Shown one piece after another: positions 10,880 to 22,083 of a DNA stretch of 64,000 nt (its first letter is position 1; the number at the start of each line of letters is the position of its first letter). Below the pieces are notes generated by a model. It was given only the letters and a program-made list of their open reading frames with translations. It searched no databases and was not told where the DNA came from. Origin of the DNA: Guyanagaster necrorhizus. Its lineage: Eukaryota; Basidiomycota; Agaricomycetes; Agaricales; Physalacriaceae. The translations under genes were made by a program, and so were the position numbers. The stretch lies in assembly GCF_019112545.1 (NCBI RefSeq), contig NW_025064884.1, positions 673,938 through 737,937 on the forward strand. The letters run 5' to 3'.

Positions 10880-12050
10880 TATATCTCATATCTTGATACT
10901 CTCAAACAATGTCTACTATTATGAACATATCAGCTGAGTCTACAAACCTTTCTGCCTCTGTGCTATAGCTTGAGACAAATAAAGTAAATCAGTCTATCTT
11001 TGCTATATGCTTTGGAATAGCTGTGGCAGTAAAAGACAAGTGGAATTACTTTACTGATACTTCTATTCATCCAAGCTATGACACATCTATTACTGAGGAC
11101 CAAGCTACTGAGATTCATCAATAGGACAAGAATAAAGCTGTTTCCTGATTCCTGTTGTCTCAGCATGATAGCACTCTATATATGATTCACCATGCAGTTA
11201 CTGTCACTGAACAGTGGACAGAAGTTGTGAAGTACTATATAGCAAAAGGAGTATATGCACAAACCAGCCTTCAAACCAGCCTCCAACAATCTTTTCTTGC
11301 CTCAAAATGCTCTGATGGAGCTAATGTATAACAGTTTTTTGAAAAGCTACAAGCATAGAGAGATAAAATTGCTTTATAGTGTTGAGATCAATGATAATGA
11401 TTATCACAACTATACTCTCATCTTTCCCATTCTCAATGGCTGAGTTTGCAGCAAATATAGTAGGATCAGCTAAGACTAGCAAGAGAGTCATAGCATCCAT
11501 AGTCACTTCAATGATAACAACAACATTACTATTCACTCCTATTTCCTGCAAATAAGACATTGATTCAGATCTTCTAATAAATATGATTTCAGAAGAGTAT
11601 GATCATCACCAATGTTGTATCTGACAAGGCTAAAAGCAAGTTCAAGAGGCATTATACCAATTGTGGTTGCTTCAATTGTGAAAGTCTTGATTATTGGAAG
11701 AAGGACTGCCTCAAGCCTGAAAAACAAGGCTTGACAGATGGCAAGAGGGCAAAAAAAGCAGTGGCAAAGCATTGAGCACCACCAATGCTGCTATAGGCAT
11801 TGAAAGTGATTTGAATGTAGAGTGTGCTTTTGTCACTTGAAGTGATGAGGAATCTATTTGGAATTCAGATGTCAATCCTGACCTTTTGTCAGATAATGAT
11901 ATTTTGAATCTATCATTCTACACTGACAGATCTGTCAATCACTAGTGATGATGAAACTCATCCCTTCATACCTGCATTGGAGATGGTGACTTCCTCTGTG
12001 GATATGGATGAAGGTAAGACTGATTTGTGAAGATGATGAGAATTGGTTTT
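10880..12050 (+). pseudogene. Decayed copia-type gag (UBN2-like) relic
   Basis: Broken plus-strand frames read as a Ty1/copia gag of the UBN2 type. Landmarks are a WNYFTD-like stretch, a SQHDSTLYMIHHAVTVTEQW segment (about 11155-11220), a KGVYAQTSL-type motif (about 11250) and a CCHC-type knuckle near 11666-11710. The knuckle's His position reads Tyr, fitting a CAT-to-TAT change. There are many stops and no protease, integrase or RT. The CpG-free composition ends abruptly near 12060. Confidence 0.65.
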
Positions 12051-12060
12051 CTGAATTAAC

Positions 12061-12998
12061 AACCCGGTCAAGAGTAGTAACACATCTTACATTGCCGTGA
12101 GCATTGCACGCAAGTGTATCAGTTTGACAGATCTAATCGCCTGAACATTGGGGACTCAGAGAGACGACGGCAAAGAAGCTTTTGAGCCCAGCGAAGGATA
12201 ACGTGGCTCACTCATGGACTTACGCAGGTAATATTTGGGGAATACGGCGCCACTGTTGAAACTAAGAACTTGGCTAATTGCGCCATAGTCGACAGCGGGT
12301 GAGGGAAGTTATCCGACTTAATGATATTGCTAACCGTGCTATTCTTTGTCGCAATGTGGGGGCAGATCAAGAAAAAGACGATTATCACATCCTAAGTTCT
12401 CACCGATAATGTGAACCTGGATACCTAGCAACACTATTGATCAATGTGCACACGGTTAGCATGATCCCATTGAAGGATGGGACAAGAGACTCGGCGACCG
12501 CCCATGTGAACTTTTAGCAGCATTGGTTCGACCCAAAACTACAAGCTTGAGAGTAGGCAATCGTCTGCTCTAGCAATTTTTTTCTCCCGGCTACTCGGAA
12601 AGTGAATCGGTCCGAAGTCAGGCTACGCTCCCCGAGAGCATCGTGTAGATTGGTTAGTTCGCCGTATGCTAACCGTTAGATTTGGTTACAAAAGAATGGA
12701 ATAGAGTACTTTGACTCTTCAGACCAGATGTCTGTCGGAGCAATGCTAGAGAATAAGCTAGAAAGACCCGGGCCGCTGCTAACTCGTGATTGTCGGGGAT
12801 GACGTGGGACAATTCCCGTCAGTCCTGACCGGCCGAAAAGCTTCTACCTTGCTCCTGCCAACGCCCACCACGACTCGAACACGACGTGTAGCGACACCCA
12901 GCGACCTGGCTTCCACATCGTATCATTCTCTATCTTAGCAAGGAAAGCGGACCGAACGACCGGCCGGGCCAGCACGCGGTTACGGGTTGGACTGGGAA
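12061..12998. other. Intergenic, no gene recognised
   Basis: CpG reappears at normal frequency from about 12064, marking the edge of the repeat nest. I see no coding exon, RNA gene or repeat. The last 200 bp presumably hold the promoter of the ABC transporter gene. Confidence 0.5.
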
Positions 12999-15783
12999 AT
13001 GATTCTCAGTGGACCATGGCGTTTCCTATCGTCGACAAAATCATTTGGACGACCTTTATTGGTGCAGCAATTGCCGACCCTTCGAAGTAACGCCAGCTTT
13101 CTCTCCTCACAGCAGAGGATATTACGATGTCGCACCTTTTCGACCCGACAGACATCGGGGTCTCCCCAGCCAAAACCACAGTCGCCCATAATATCACGCG
13201 TGCTACCCTCATCGTTTGCAAGCTCCCAGTCATCGTCCTCTTTTCGCAAAATTGTGGCGTTAGCGAAGCCTGAACGTAGGCCACTTACACTCGCCGTAGG
13301 CCTATTGTTGGTGTCATCATCTGTGTCTATGTCAATCCCGTTCACGGTTGGAAAGCTAATTGATTTCTTCTCGTCAATAAATCCGGTATGTTACCATACA
13401 ATTCAGAGTGTAACGCCTCGCTGACACTTACCAGCAAATTCCGATGGGATTGTCTATTTGGCAAGCTTCTGGGCTGCTCGTATTGTTATTCACAGCAGGG
13501 GCCGCTGCCAATGCATCAAGGACAATGCTTATGAGGATTTCTGGTACGTCAAACCTACCATGTCTCGTACGCGTTTCTAATCCTGCTCGTGCAGGTCAGC
13601 GCATCGTTGCAAGACTTCGAACACAGATGTATGCGGCCTCTGTCCGCCAGGAAGTCGAATTCATCGAGAAGAGCGAAGGTGATGTCATCAGCCGACTCAG
13701 TGTTGACACAAGTATTGTTGGAGAAAGGTGAGTCTGCATCTTTTGGGGCTGATGTCTTTAATTCTCGTGAAGCGTGACGCAGAACCTTTCTGATGGACTT
13801 CGAGCCGTAATCATGTCATCGGTTGGATGTAAGTCTCTTTGCTGTAGGTATCTGACGTCTTAAAGACTCATGCATGAAGAACAGTGGCCGCCATGTTCTA
13901 CATCTCTCCGACTCTCACCATGCTGATGTTGGTCCTTGTTCCCCCCGTATCTTTGGGTGTAGTACGCTTCTACCTTACAAGCTTTCGTCAAAATTTTGTT
14001 TAAGGGTTGAACAGGTGTTCTATGGCCGATACTTGAAGAAGCTGTCATTAAGGACGCAGGAGGCGATGGGTGAAATGACCAAGGTTGCTTCGGAGTCATT
14101 ACCTGCTCTTCGTACGGTTCAGGCTTTCAATGCACAACGTCAAGAACAAGAGAAGTTCAATGAAAAAGTGATGAAGGTGCTTGATCTAGCTAGGAAAGAA
14201 GCTATTGCCAGCGGTATCTTCTTTGGCAGTACCGGCTGGAGTGGTAATATTACACTTCTTGGACTGCTTGGTTATGGTACGCTGGTTCAATTATTTATGT
14301 GCTTGATTGAGAGTGGATGACCTTGTTCTCAAGGTGGGACTTTAGTATCACGCGGTGAAATTTCCGTAGGGGATTTGACGAGTTTGCTTCTCTATACGGT
14401 TTACGTTGGGAATGGATTACAGATGATAACGTATATGTGGTTTCCCCTCTGCTCTTCATCACATCACTAAAATTCATCTATAGGACATTCTTCGTATGTG
14501 CAATTTCATATATCCAAAATACCTATCTGGATCTATTTTCAGTCATCTATCATGCGTGGCGTTGGGGCAGGGACTCGTATCTTCGATTTACTTGACAGAA
14601 AGCCCGCGATTCCTCCAGGCACTGGTATCACGTTGGATCACAGCCGGCGTGGGATAGTGAAGTTTGAAAACATTCGTTTCGAATATCCAAGCCGCCCAGG
14701 TGTTGAGATCCTAAAAGACCTTAATTTCGAAATCGGAATTGGTGAAAGTGTCGCGGTCGTGTATGCTTTCCTTTGGTCTATCCTAGCATGTCGCACTAAT
14801 CATTTCATTCCAGAGGAAAGAGTGGAAGTGGAAAGACGTCCATTCATTCCTTGCTTCTGCGATATTACGATCCGGTGAGTGGTAAGGTCACTTTTGACGG
14901 ACAAGGTATGGAACAATGGTTTTTTTCTGAACGAATTCTCATGAGCCTATAGACATACGCGAGTTCTCCGTCAAATCTTGGCGCGATATTATCGGGGTTG
15001 TGCCACAAGATCCCATTCTATTCACGGGAACGATCGCTTCAAATATAGCTTATGGGAATCCCGCGGCTACTCGGGAACAAATCGAGCATGCAGCAAGAGA
15101 GGCCAATTGTGAGTTCGTATGGGGTATGCCAAAAGGATTTGACACGGAGAGTGAGTACATATTTGCGTGCCTGGCCATGAAGATCTTTACCATATATCCA
15201 TGCAGTTGGTCGAACGAGTTTGAGTGGTGGTCAGAGGCAACGTCTTGCGATTGCAAGAGCTTTACTTAAGAAGCCGGCTATTCTTGCGCTGGATGAAGCG
15301 ACGAGTTCTTTGGATGCCACTTCAGAACATAGGGTAATTGTGCGGTACGGTGTGTGAAGTTGGCTCTAATAACATCGATATCTAGGTAAATGATGCGGTT
15401 GACAAAATATTACGCTCTCGACAGACTACATGTCTATTTGTAGCACATAGACTGTCGACGATCGCTAGAGCCGAGCGAATAGTGGTTCTTGAAGGTGTGT
15501 GGTACTACCAAAGATGGCGGTTATACTCACAGCTAATACAAACCTGTGTTCTAGATGGCCGCATAGTGGAATCTGGATCATATCGCGAACTTGTACGTTT
15601 TATTTCTACAAGCCAATGCATGCATTCAGTTATTTACACGCACCTCAGGTCAATCGCGAACATTCCAAATTCCGGGATTTAATGGCGGCTCAACTAGATG
15701 CGTCTAAACAAGCTCCATCTCGGAGTCAGTCCCCGTTGTACAAAGCAGAGGCGCTTCAGATCGAAGCACAACCCGCGCCCTGA
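12999..15783 (+). CDS. MDL1: Mitochondrial ABC half-transporter, Mdl1/ABCB10 type
   Basis: Fifteen exons close in frame to 682 aa: 12999-13385, 13435-13543, 13595-13727, 13773-13828, 13885-13961, 14015-14276, 14334-14430, 14484-14493, 14543-14760, 14814-14905, 14953-15150, 15206-15333, 15386-15494, 15555-15592, 15649-15783. The Ser/Arg-rich N-terminus looks like a mitochondrial presequence, followed by an ABC transmembrane domain and one nucleotide-binding domain. Visible motifs are Walker [10 protein letters not shown] (near residue 455), the signature SLSGGQRQR (near 557), Walker [13 protein letters not shown] and an H-loop FVAHRLST. In this family ATP-driven export from the matrix (peptides in yeast Mdl1) occurs across the inner membrane. 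Exon 8 is only 10 nt. The Mdl1/ABCB10 assignment rests on the AKPE and SVSMSIPF region before TM1; Atm1-type is less likely. Confidence 0.9.
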
Positions 15784-16029
15784 GCGCTTATTCTGACATA
15801 CGTACATAATAGATTATTATCTTTATCCACTTGTATCAACAAAAGCACGCGACTAATTGTCAATATATCAATAGTAGAGCCATATAAAGATATTTCTCGT
15901 CCCCTTAAAGCTAGAAGGAATGTAAAAAGCGACCCGAATACATCAGGGTTCTTTCAACACGTTGCTTACGCATGTTGCCTTTACAGACCTTCAAACCTTG
16001 ATCTCGTTGCAATAAGAAGCACCATCGCA

Positions 16030-17112
16030 ATGGAACAATTGAACACTCCCGTCTCGTCGACCACTTCGTACCAGACACTTCTACCACCTCCTGAAATTAT
16101 GACTGCGAAGGATGCTTTTACGGCAATTAAGAATGCTACGACAACTCTGGATGTATTAACAGCGATTTACTTCTTCACCCGGTACGAGTACACTCACTTT
16201 CATCTCGCAGGATGTGTTGGACAAGATGATTGACTACAATTACCATGTCGGTATACTAGGAAGCAAGACTGAGCTTTCCAAAGACATTGAAGCGTGCGAT
16301 CCTCAGTTTGCTACCACTTTCGGTTTTGATGCTCACGGATCCGAGGCAGGATCACCAATGACATCTCTGATCAGGACAAAAAGCGCCAACAAGACTTGCT
16401 GGAAATCAAATGTGAGCATTGCCCACTTCGCTAGCCCGGATCTGTTTTCAATGCCGGATATTCAGTGATCCTCGACGACTTTCTTGATAACCAAATAATC
16501 AATACTTTGAAGGCCCAGGGTAAGGCATCTGTACCTTGCCCCTTGCGACGTTTACTCGACTTTCTGACATGTGATTGTCCCTGCAGTGGAGGAAGATGTC
16601 AATAAAGAGATCGATCGTCTCGTCGAAATCCATGTGAAGGAACACTTGGAACAATATCATACTCCCGAGGCTGTCAAAGCCAAGGTACAGGAGAGCAAGT
16701 GTGACTTGGAGCGGGAGCGTCGACGTCTGCACAATTCGTACGTTTTACTTAATTCATTCGCACCAACTTTTGACCTCGGAACCGGAAATGGCAGAGAGAG
16801 CAAACGCGCAAACTCATTGCTGCGCCAGAGAGACGGAAACTTATTGCTGAATACTATCTATGCAGATGATGGGGAAGGTGAAGTAAGTAAGGACTATCCT
16901 CGCACGCTGAAAGATCTTTTCGACCTGGATGGTGCGTCCTATCAACGCCACTAGCTTCAGACAAGGTACTAACGGAATACGTCCGAATGGTAGCCACGAT
17001 GTGTAAGAGCTTGGCAACCGAGTACAAGCTGCCTGGCGTCTCCGACTCGCGGGAAAAGAACCTCAATTTACTGCTGCGTTTCTTCGGCATCGCGTACCAA
17101 ATGGTGCGATAG
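16030..17112 (+). CDS. Unrecognised coiled-coil protein, six exons
   Basis: Exons 16030-16181, 16350-16411, 16466-16519, 16587-16737, 16795-16931 and 16961-17112 join in frame to 235 aa. I do not recognise the family. The middle is highly charged and helical (VEEDVNKEIDRLVEIHVKEH and CDLERERRRLHNS), likely a coiled coil. The C-terminus carries LKDLFDLD and LNLLLRFFGIAYQMVR. There is no signal peptide or membrane segment. Introns 2-4 are 54-67 bp with normal sites, and intron 1 is 168 bp. Intron 5 as required by the frame is only 29 bp, so either an unusually short intron exists or the gene is damaged there. It lies in tandem 246 bp after the ABC transporter. Confidence 0.6.
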
Positions 17113-17245
17113 ACGGACAGTATTTTTCTTGTCTCATTGACATGTAGTATTTAGGTTAGGACTGGTGATGAGAAATACAGACGAGTGGGTGTAGTATGTT
17201 AGTGATGTACATTCCTCGTTCCTCCGATACAACAAATAAAATTAT

Positions 17246-17933
17246 CTATGCTTCCACTGGCACTTCACTTTCCTGGGCCTCCGAGTCGGCGGCCGCCTTC
17301 AGGTTTCCGAGTACTTGGAAACAGGGAGTAAAGTCTCCGTAGATATAGTATTGACTGGCTTGCTCCTCCTGCTTGCAATGAGAGTCTGTCATCGCGAAAG
17401 GCAGAAGACACCTCACCTCGGGCGTTTTATGAAGTATGGCAAAAGCATTCATGCTGCACTTTTCACCGTTAATGAAAACATAATCAACGGTACTAGCAGC
17501 CATAATGCGATCAGAAAGAACTTTTACTGCGTATCGTTCATAAGTCCAGGCTATACATCGACTTATAAACATGAGAATAGCGCACAGTCGGTCACACTGA
17601 AGGACAGATGTTAGGTGTGTAGTCCAGACTAGATTGTGGAGTCGAGAACGTACTTGTGGGTTATACTTGTGCAGACGCCGCCTAATAATCCAAATACAGA
17701 GGAGACAGATTCTCGACCCTTCATTGGTGGGAGGTTGGTGAAGTGGAAGGCAACGTCTTCCTTCAGATATGTTGACGTGAACTTGGAAAGGTCAAGTTTA
17801 CCCATCAAGTGGTAGAACTACGATAGCACGTTAGCATCAAAGGTAAACGAAGAATTTGCCTGCTCACATCCTCAATCCATTTCTCGGCGTCCTCGTACTG
17901 GGATTCAGATACTGTTGGGTTGGGGGCAGACAT
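17246..17933 (-). CDS. Small NTF2-like / SnoaL-like protein
   Basis: Minus-strand exons 17933-17868, 17817-17654, 17596-17586, 17526-17417 and 17371-17246 give 158 aa. The N-terminal YEDAEKWIED, then FYHLMGKLDLSKF, TYLKEDVAFHFTN and PPMKGRESV match the cone-shaped NTF2-like/SnoaL fold, as does VLSDRIMAASTVDYVFINGE later. Such proteins are often small hydrolases, isomerases or unassigned binding proteins. No catalytic residues can be assigned here. Exon 3 is only 11 nt. The acceptor of exon 5 could be 3 nt further in, removing one Gln. There is no signal peptide. Confidence 0.7.
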
Positions 17934-18227
17934 GATGATGGCGACGTAGGAAGTAATAGGTGACCCGTACAGGAATACTTAAATATTCCCAAGACCGGGG
18001 ATAGATACAAAAACGGACAAATGTCCGCATCAGATGTTCTTTGAAACCTTCGTGAGGATCCATCATCATGGGACTCTAGCTGAAAAAATGGCACCGATAA
18101 CGGGCTGTCGGCGAGACTGCTGATGATCGCGCCACAAGCGTGTTTTCAATAACCCTGCAGTGTTTCAGTTGTAGGCAGATGAGGTTTCCAGGGTAAAGCT
18201 TAAACTCAGAGTGTCGCTGTCTAGATG

Positions 18228-18890
18228 TCAGTCAAGTTTCAATGGAGCAGCCAGCTTACGAACGATGATCAAGTACAGATCTTTCAAGGTAAATTTATCC
18301 GGCAGCAGCCACAGTAAACGCATAATCTCCGAGCAGTTCAGACAAACAAGTCGATCGTAGATCAACGGATGGTTTCCATAAGGTTTTTTGAGGGCCGTGG
18401 ATAAAGTTACTGAAGAGCGCGCCAAAATTGTACTCCTTGTACCTGACACCCTTTCCAGAATTGAGCTCGTGTTTACCGCTGTTCGCGCGAATTATCCGCG
18501 GACAATGTAGGACAACGCATATGACGGTTCCGCCGATACTGCGCTCCCGAGGCGTTGCTATGTACTCATATATGCCGCCAAGAGTGGATCCATAACGATG
18601 GGATAGGGATGTCTTGATGCGTCTGTCAGAGCTTGTAGAGCTCTAAAATAGCCAGTATGTAAAATCTCGGTTTTTTGAATGGACCTGAAGGCAGACAGGT
18701 ACAAGCTCGAACACAAAGTCCAGATGTTGACGAGATAATAATCGCGATGCTGATTCTCCTTGATTGATACCAAGAGACGATTTCGACCTTCGTTAGACGA
18801 TGACCGTTTAGAGCGCAGAAACTTGTCACTGCCAGTTCGTTGAGCAAGTGGAAATTGAACCGTGATGCTAGCACGTGGTCAGTGTAGTCC
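18228..18890 (-). pseudogene. Unidentified minus-strand reading frame with two stops
   Basis: One minus-strand frame stays open from about 18885 to 18228 except for a TAG at 18558 and a TAA near 18490. Segments such as ENQHRDYYLVNIWTLCSSLYL, LTDASRHPYPIVMDPLLAAYM, YGNHPLIYDRLVCLNCSEIM and LLWLLPDKFTLKDLYLIIVRK look protein-like. An intron of about 45 bp near 18670 would improve the reading. I do not recognise the family. It may be a gene with introns over the stops or a decayed gene. Confidence 0.3.
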
Positions 18891-19008
18891 GCTGTCGGAC
18901 CGGACCGCGGTGCTCATCCTTACCAATCCTCCTAATCACAATGAACTGCTGGTTTATCACCACCATCTTTTATCATACCTCGTCTCCATCATTTGAGCAG
19001 AATGGCCC

Positions 19009-20610
19009 ATGCGTCTGTATTTCATCTATTTAGAGTGGCCCCTCCTGACGTTTTCGCTACAGACACGTCAATTTTCTCGGAGGATCTCCGTTGAATCGAC
19101 TCTCTTGGTTGCGTTCTTCTCAAGATTTCTTGAATGCGATAGCAGCATTACCCCAGACTCGCTGGATTCTCTTTAACGCAGGATTTCCTCTTGTAGGGCA
19201 GCGCGAAGCCGGTCCATACCTAGCCTACTTGAGCACGAAGGAGGTAAAGCCGATCCTGGGATCGGAGCCTTTTTTTGGTCAAGGAAAGGAGATCGGGGCA
19301 TATCTAAAAGCTGATGAAGTCACACCCCATACCGAGGCAGTCCGTCATTTAAACAGCCCCGTCGTTTTTCTCGGTCTGCACGAAGACCATAACAAGACCG
19401 GCGCGCTGCCTTCGTCCGATTTTGCCGATGCCAAAGCCGCCGTTCAGAACATTGAAGGAACCGCATACTTCTCTTTGGACGTCGCGAGTCTGGACAGGTC
19501 CTCTGAAGAACTGGAGGCGTTCTTGACTAACACAGAGACTGCGAGCAATGGCGTGAAGTTGTCGTTTTCTGAACCGCGTTCTGTCATGAATAAGCTGGAC
19601 ACTTTCACGTCTGGGATATTTGCAGAAGCGAGATCCATGGTCGACTGGAACGAGAGAAACAAGGTCAGTATGTTTGATTGCGGTAATCAGTTGATTCTCA
19701 TTGACCTTTTCTGATGATAGTTCTGCCCTGGATGTGGTTCTCCATTATATTCGATGTGGGGAGGATGGAAACTATCTTGTTCGACTTTGCTTCCTTGGGC
19801 ACCTAAGACAGATAGAAAGCCTTGTCTTACAGCGTACGTGGGCACCTATGTATGAAGCCGAACGTATTGTTCAGTCATTGCTATAGCAAGGGCCTCCACA
19901 ACTTTACGCATCCACGCAGTGACCCTGTGGTTATTATGATTGCCGTCGATGAAACTGGAGATAGGATCCTGCTGGGCAGAAATGTGGGTGTTATATTCCT
20001 CCTTTATCAGGGCTCATCTCATACCTTTTATAAGAAAAAATTCCCCGGGAAGTTTTACTCTGCTTTGGCTGGTTTCGTTGAACCAGGAGAGTCTTTCGAA
20101 GATGCCGTTTTAAGAGAAATGTGGGAGGAGGCCGGCGTCAAAGTTTGGGACATCCGATATCACTCTGGCCAGCCATGGGTGAACCTGTTTAGCTGCTTAT
20201 ATGCGGTATCATATTAACATTATTAATCCTCTAGCCATATCCTGCCAGTCTGATGGTTGGATTCTATGCCAGAGCAGACGCCTCAGAGCCCATCAGAGTA
20301 GATCTTGATAACGAGCTAGAAGGTATGATTCAGACCCAGTTTTGTGAGCTCTTGTTGTTATTTTCTAGATGCGCAATGGTATACTCGTTCGGAAATACTA
20401 TCTATCATTAACCATCCCGAGGGAACAAATCTTTCGCCTAAGACTTTCAACGATGAATATGATGGAAAGAGTGCTGGCGATCTGGGCTCCAAGCCAATAG
20501 ATACACCTCCATTCAGGGTGCCTCCAACGACTGCCATTGCCGGTGTGTTGATACGTGACTGGGCTGAAGGAAAGATTGGGTTTGATGTTGATAAGAAAGG
20601 CAAGTTGTAA
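19009..20610 (+). CDS. NPY1: NADH pyrophosphatase, NPY1/NUDT12 type
   Basis: Exons 19009-19016, 19063-19663, 19721-19833, 19887-19983, 20035-20178, 20235-20322 and 20369-20610 give 430 aa. The order is an N-terminal domain starting NFLGGSPLNRLSWLR, a zinc ribbon (CPGCG near residue 205, with further Cys), and a Nudix domain. The Nudix box GFVEPGESFEDAVLREMWEE matches GX5EX7REUXEE. Eleven residues on is SGQPWPYPASLM, the SQPWPFPxS signature specific to NADH pyrophosphatases, which split NADH to NMNH and AMP and, in some cases, decap NAD-capped RNA. There is no ankyrin region, so it is closer to the fungal NPY1 than animal NUDT12. The 8-nt first exon is the least certain part. Confidence 0.93.
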
Positions 20611-21170
20611 CCTCTCATCTTAGTATTCTACTTTTCTGTTTGAAATATACGCTTTCAGTAATAGCAATTTGGTGTGAGATTTCGTTTCCGTTAATCCTGA
20701 TCAATGTCTGAGTTCGCCGAGTCTTGTTTTTGATAACGGAATACTCACATCGTAATGGAATCGCATCATTCAAACTGCTTCCTTTCTAGGGTGAATGCAG
20801 ATGAGGTATACAGCTGCGCTTGGTATAAAAAACTTCTCATTCACCCAATAGCACGCTGATTTCTTCTACAGCTCATTCTGCCTTGATAACAAGCCAACAA
20901 GTGTACGTATGTAATAATCATTGATTAACTTGCTCCGTCGAGCCTGGCAATATACCATGCTAAATCCCCTCGTGCAGCAGTTTCATCCTTTGGCTTCTTG
21001 GCGCTACGCAACATATCCCCGGGGGGGAGGGGGGGTGGTGGGTCAGATACCATCGCCCGACAGCCCGATGGGCCCAGCTCTTCGCATCCATTCCTTCGCG
21101 ATTCTCAAGGAAGGAAAGCAATTGACCAAAATGGGCTCGTGTCTCTGGAACAGGAAGACTCTCCAATAGC
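20611..21170. other. Intergenic with a G-rich run
   Basis: No convincing exon is visible. A run of two G7 blocks followed by GG and GGG (21021-21042) could fold as a G-quadruplex. Beyond it begins the decayed P450 relic. Confidence 0.4.
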
Positions 21171-21800
21171 GTAGTTGGTCAAAGTCTCACTTCGCTACTG
21201 GGTGAGGACCATTTTGGGGACTGCGATGATATACCCGAGTCGGAGCTGGATCCGACAATTTGATACCGTCAATTCTTGGGTCGGGGGAGAACGGAAAGCT
21301 TGGGCCTTCACGGATGTATACAACAACACGCAAATGAAGGAGAAGTTATTAGATCGAAAAGCATCCAGGAACACCATCGAAGCCGGTACGTGGGTAGAGA
21401 TAGTGCTGTAACCACATGGATGGGTGATTCCCTGCTCGGTGATTAGGCTATTCGCAAAGGACAAGCTTCAAGCCAACGCGATTCCCGCTCCTTCTCATCC
21501 GCACCGTTACTCGCCTTAAGAGCGGATCGCATTGGTAAGGCCACAGCAGCAGCGTTCGACGATAACGGCCAACTTCAACGAACCCTTTCTCCGTTCCCCG
21601 AGGTCACCTTCGCTTATATTCGGCAACGGTTTCTATCCGACAGGATGCTTACCAGCACGTCGGGGTATCTGTTTCGTAAGGCTTATGTTGCTGCTACCTA
21701 TCCGCCGCTACAAGTCTACAGCACAGAACTTTGGGACGAGCCGCGGTTCATTCTAAAAAGGTGTCCTCAGGGGAGACGCTAAGCTGATTCAGGGGGATCA
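21171..21800 (+). pseudogene. Heavily decayed cytochrome P450 relic
   Basis: Scattered plus-strand pieces match, in order, the intact P450 at 22084-23732. VKVSLRYWVRTILGTA (about 21178-21225) corresponds to VQLRDWARTILGTA. KLQANAIPAP (about 21462) corresponds to the start of the last exon. LRADRIGKATAAAFDDNG (about 21520) corresponds to LADRIRKSIAPAFDSEG. A LFRKAYV-ATYPPLQVYSTELW piece, then GDAKL (about 21775), correspond to the region before the heme motif. Frames change several times, and the heme loop and C-terminus are not found. It is the first of three tandem family members. Confidence 0.6.
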
Positions 21801-22083
21801 ACGATATACTCTACCCTACACCTTCCTACTCCTCTGCGCGGCCTATTTAAGACCCCGTTAGTAACGGAGGATTAAGTTTTTTTACAACTCAATTCAAGGA
21901 ACCTGATTTGACCATTAATAATATTTATTTTAAATAGTACGACATCAGCATACGGACCGAACTCACTCTGGGTCGAGTGAACGGGAGCTGATCGACTTGT
22001 CTCAGACTATCCTCTCAGTCAAATATTTCCGAAGGAATCGATTGCCGAGGTGTCTTTCGCATAGATTTGGATCACGACCGCCC

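Noticed and set aside
16211..16468. Alternative exon reading with LDKMIDYNYHVG in the 16-kb gene
   Set aside because: It cannot be joined in phase to exon 1 and ends in a stop. The chosen path through 16350-16411 keeps frame with all later exons.
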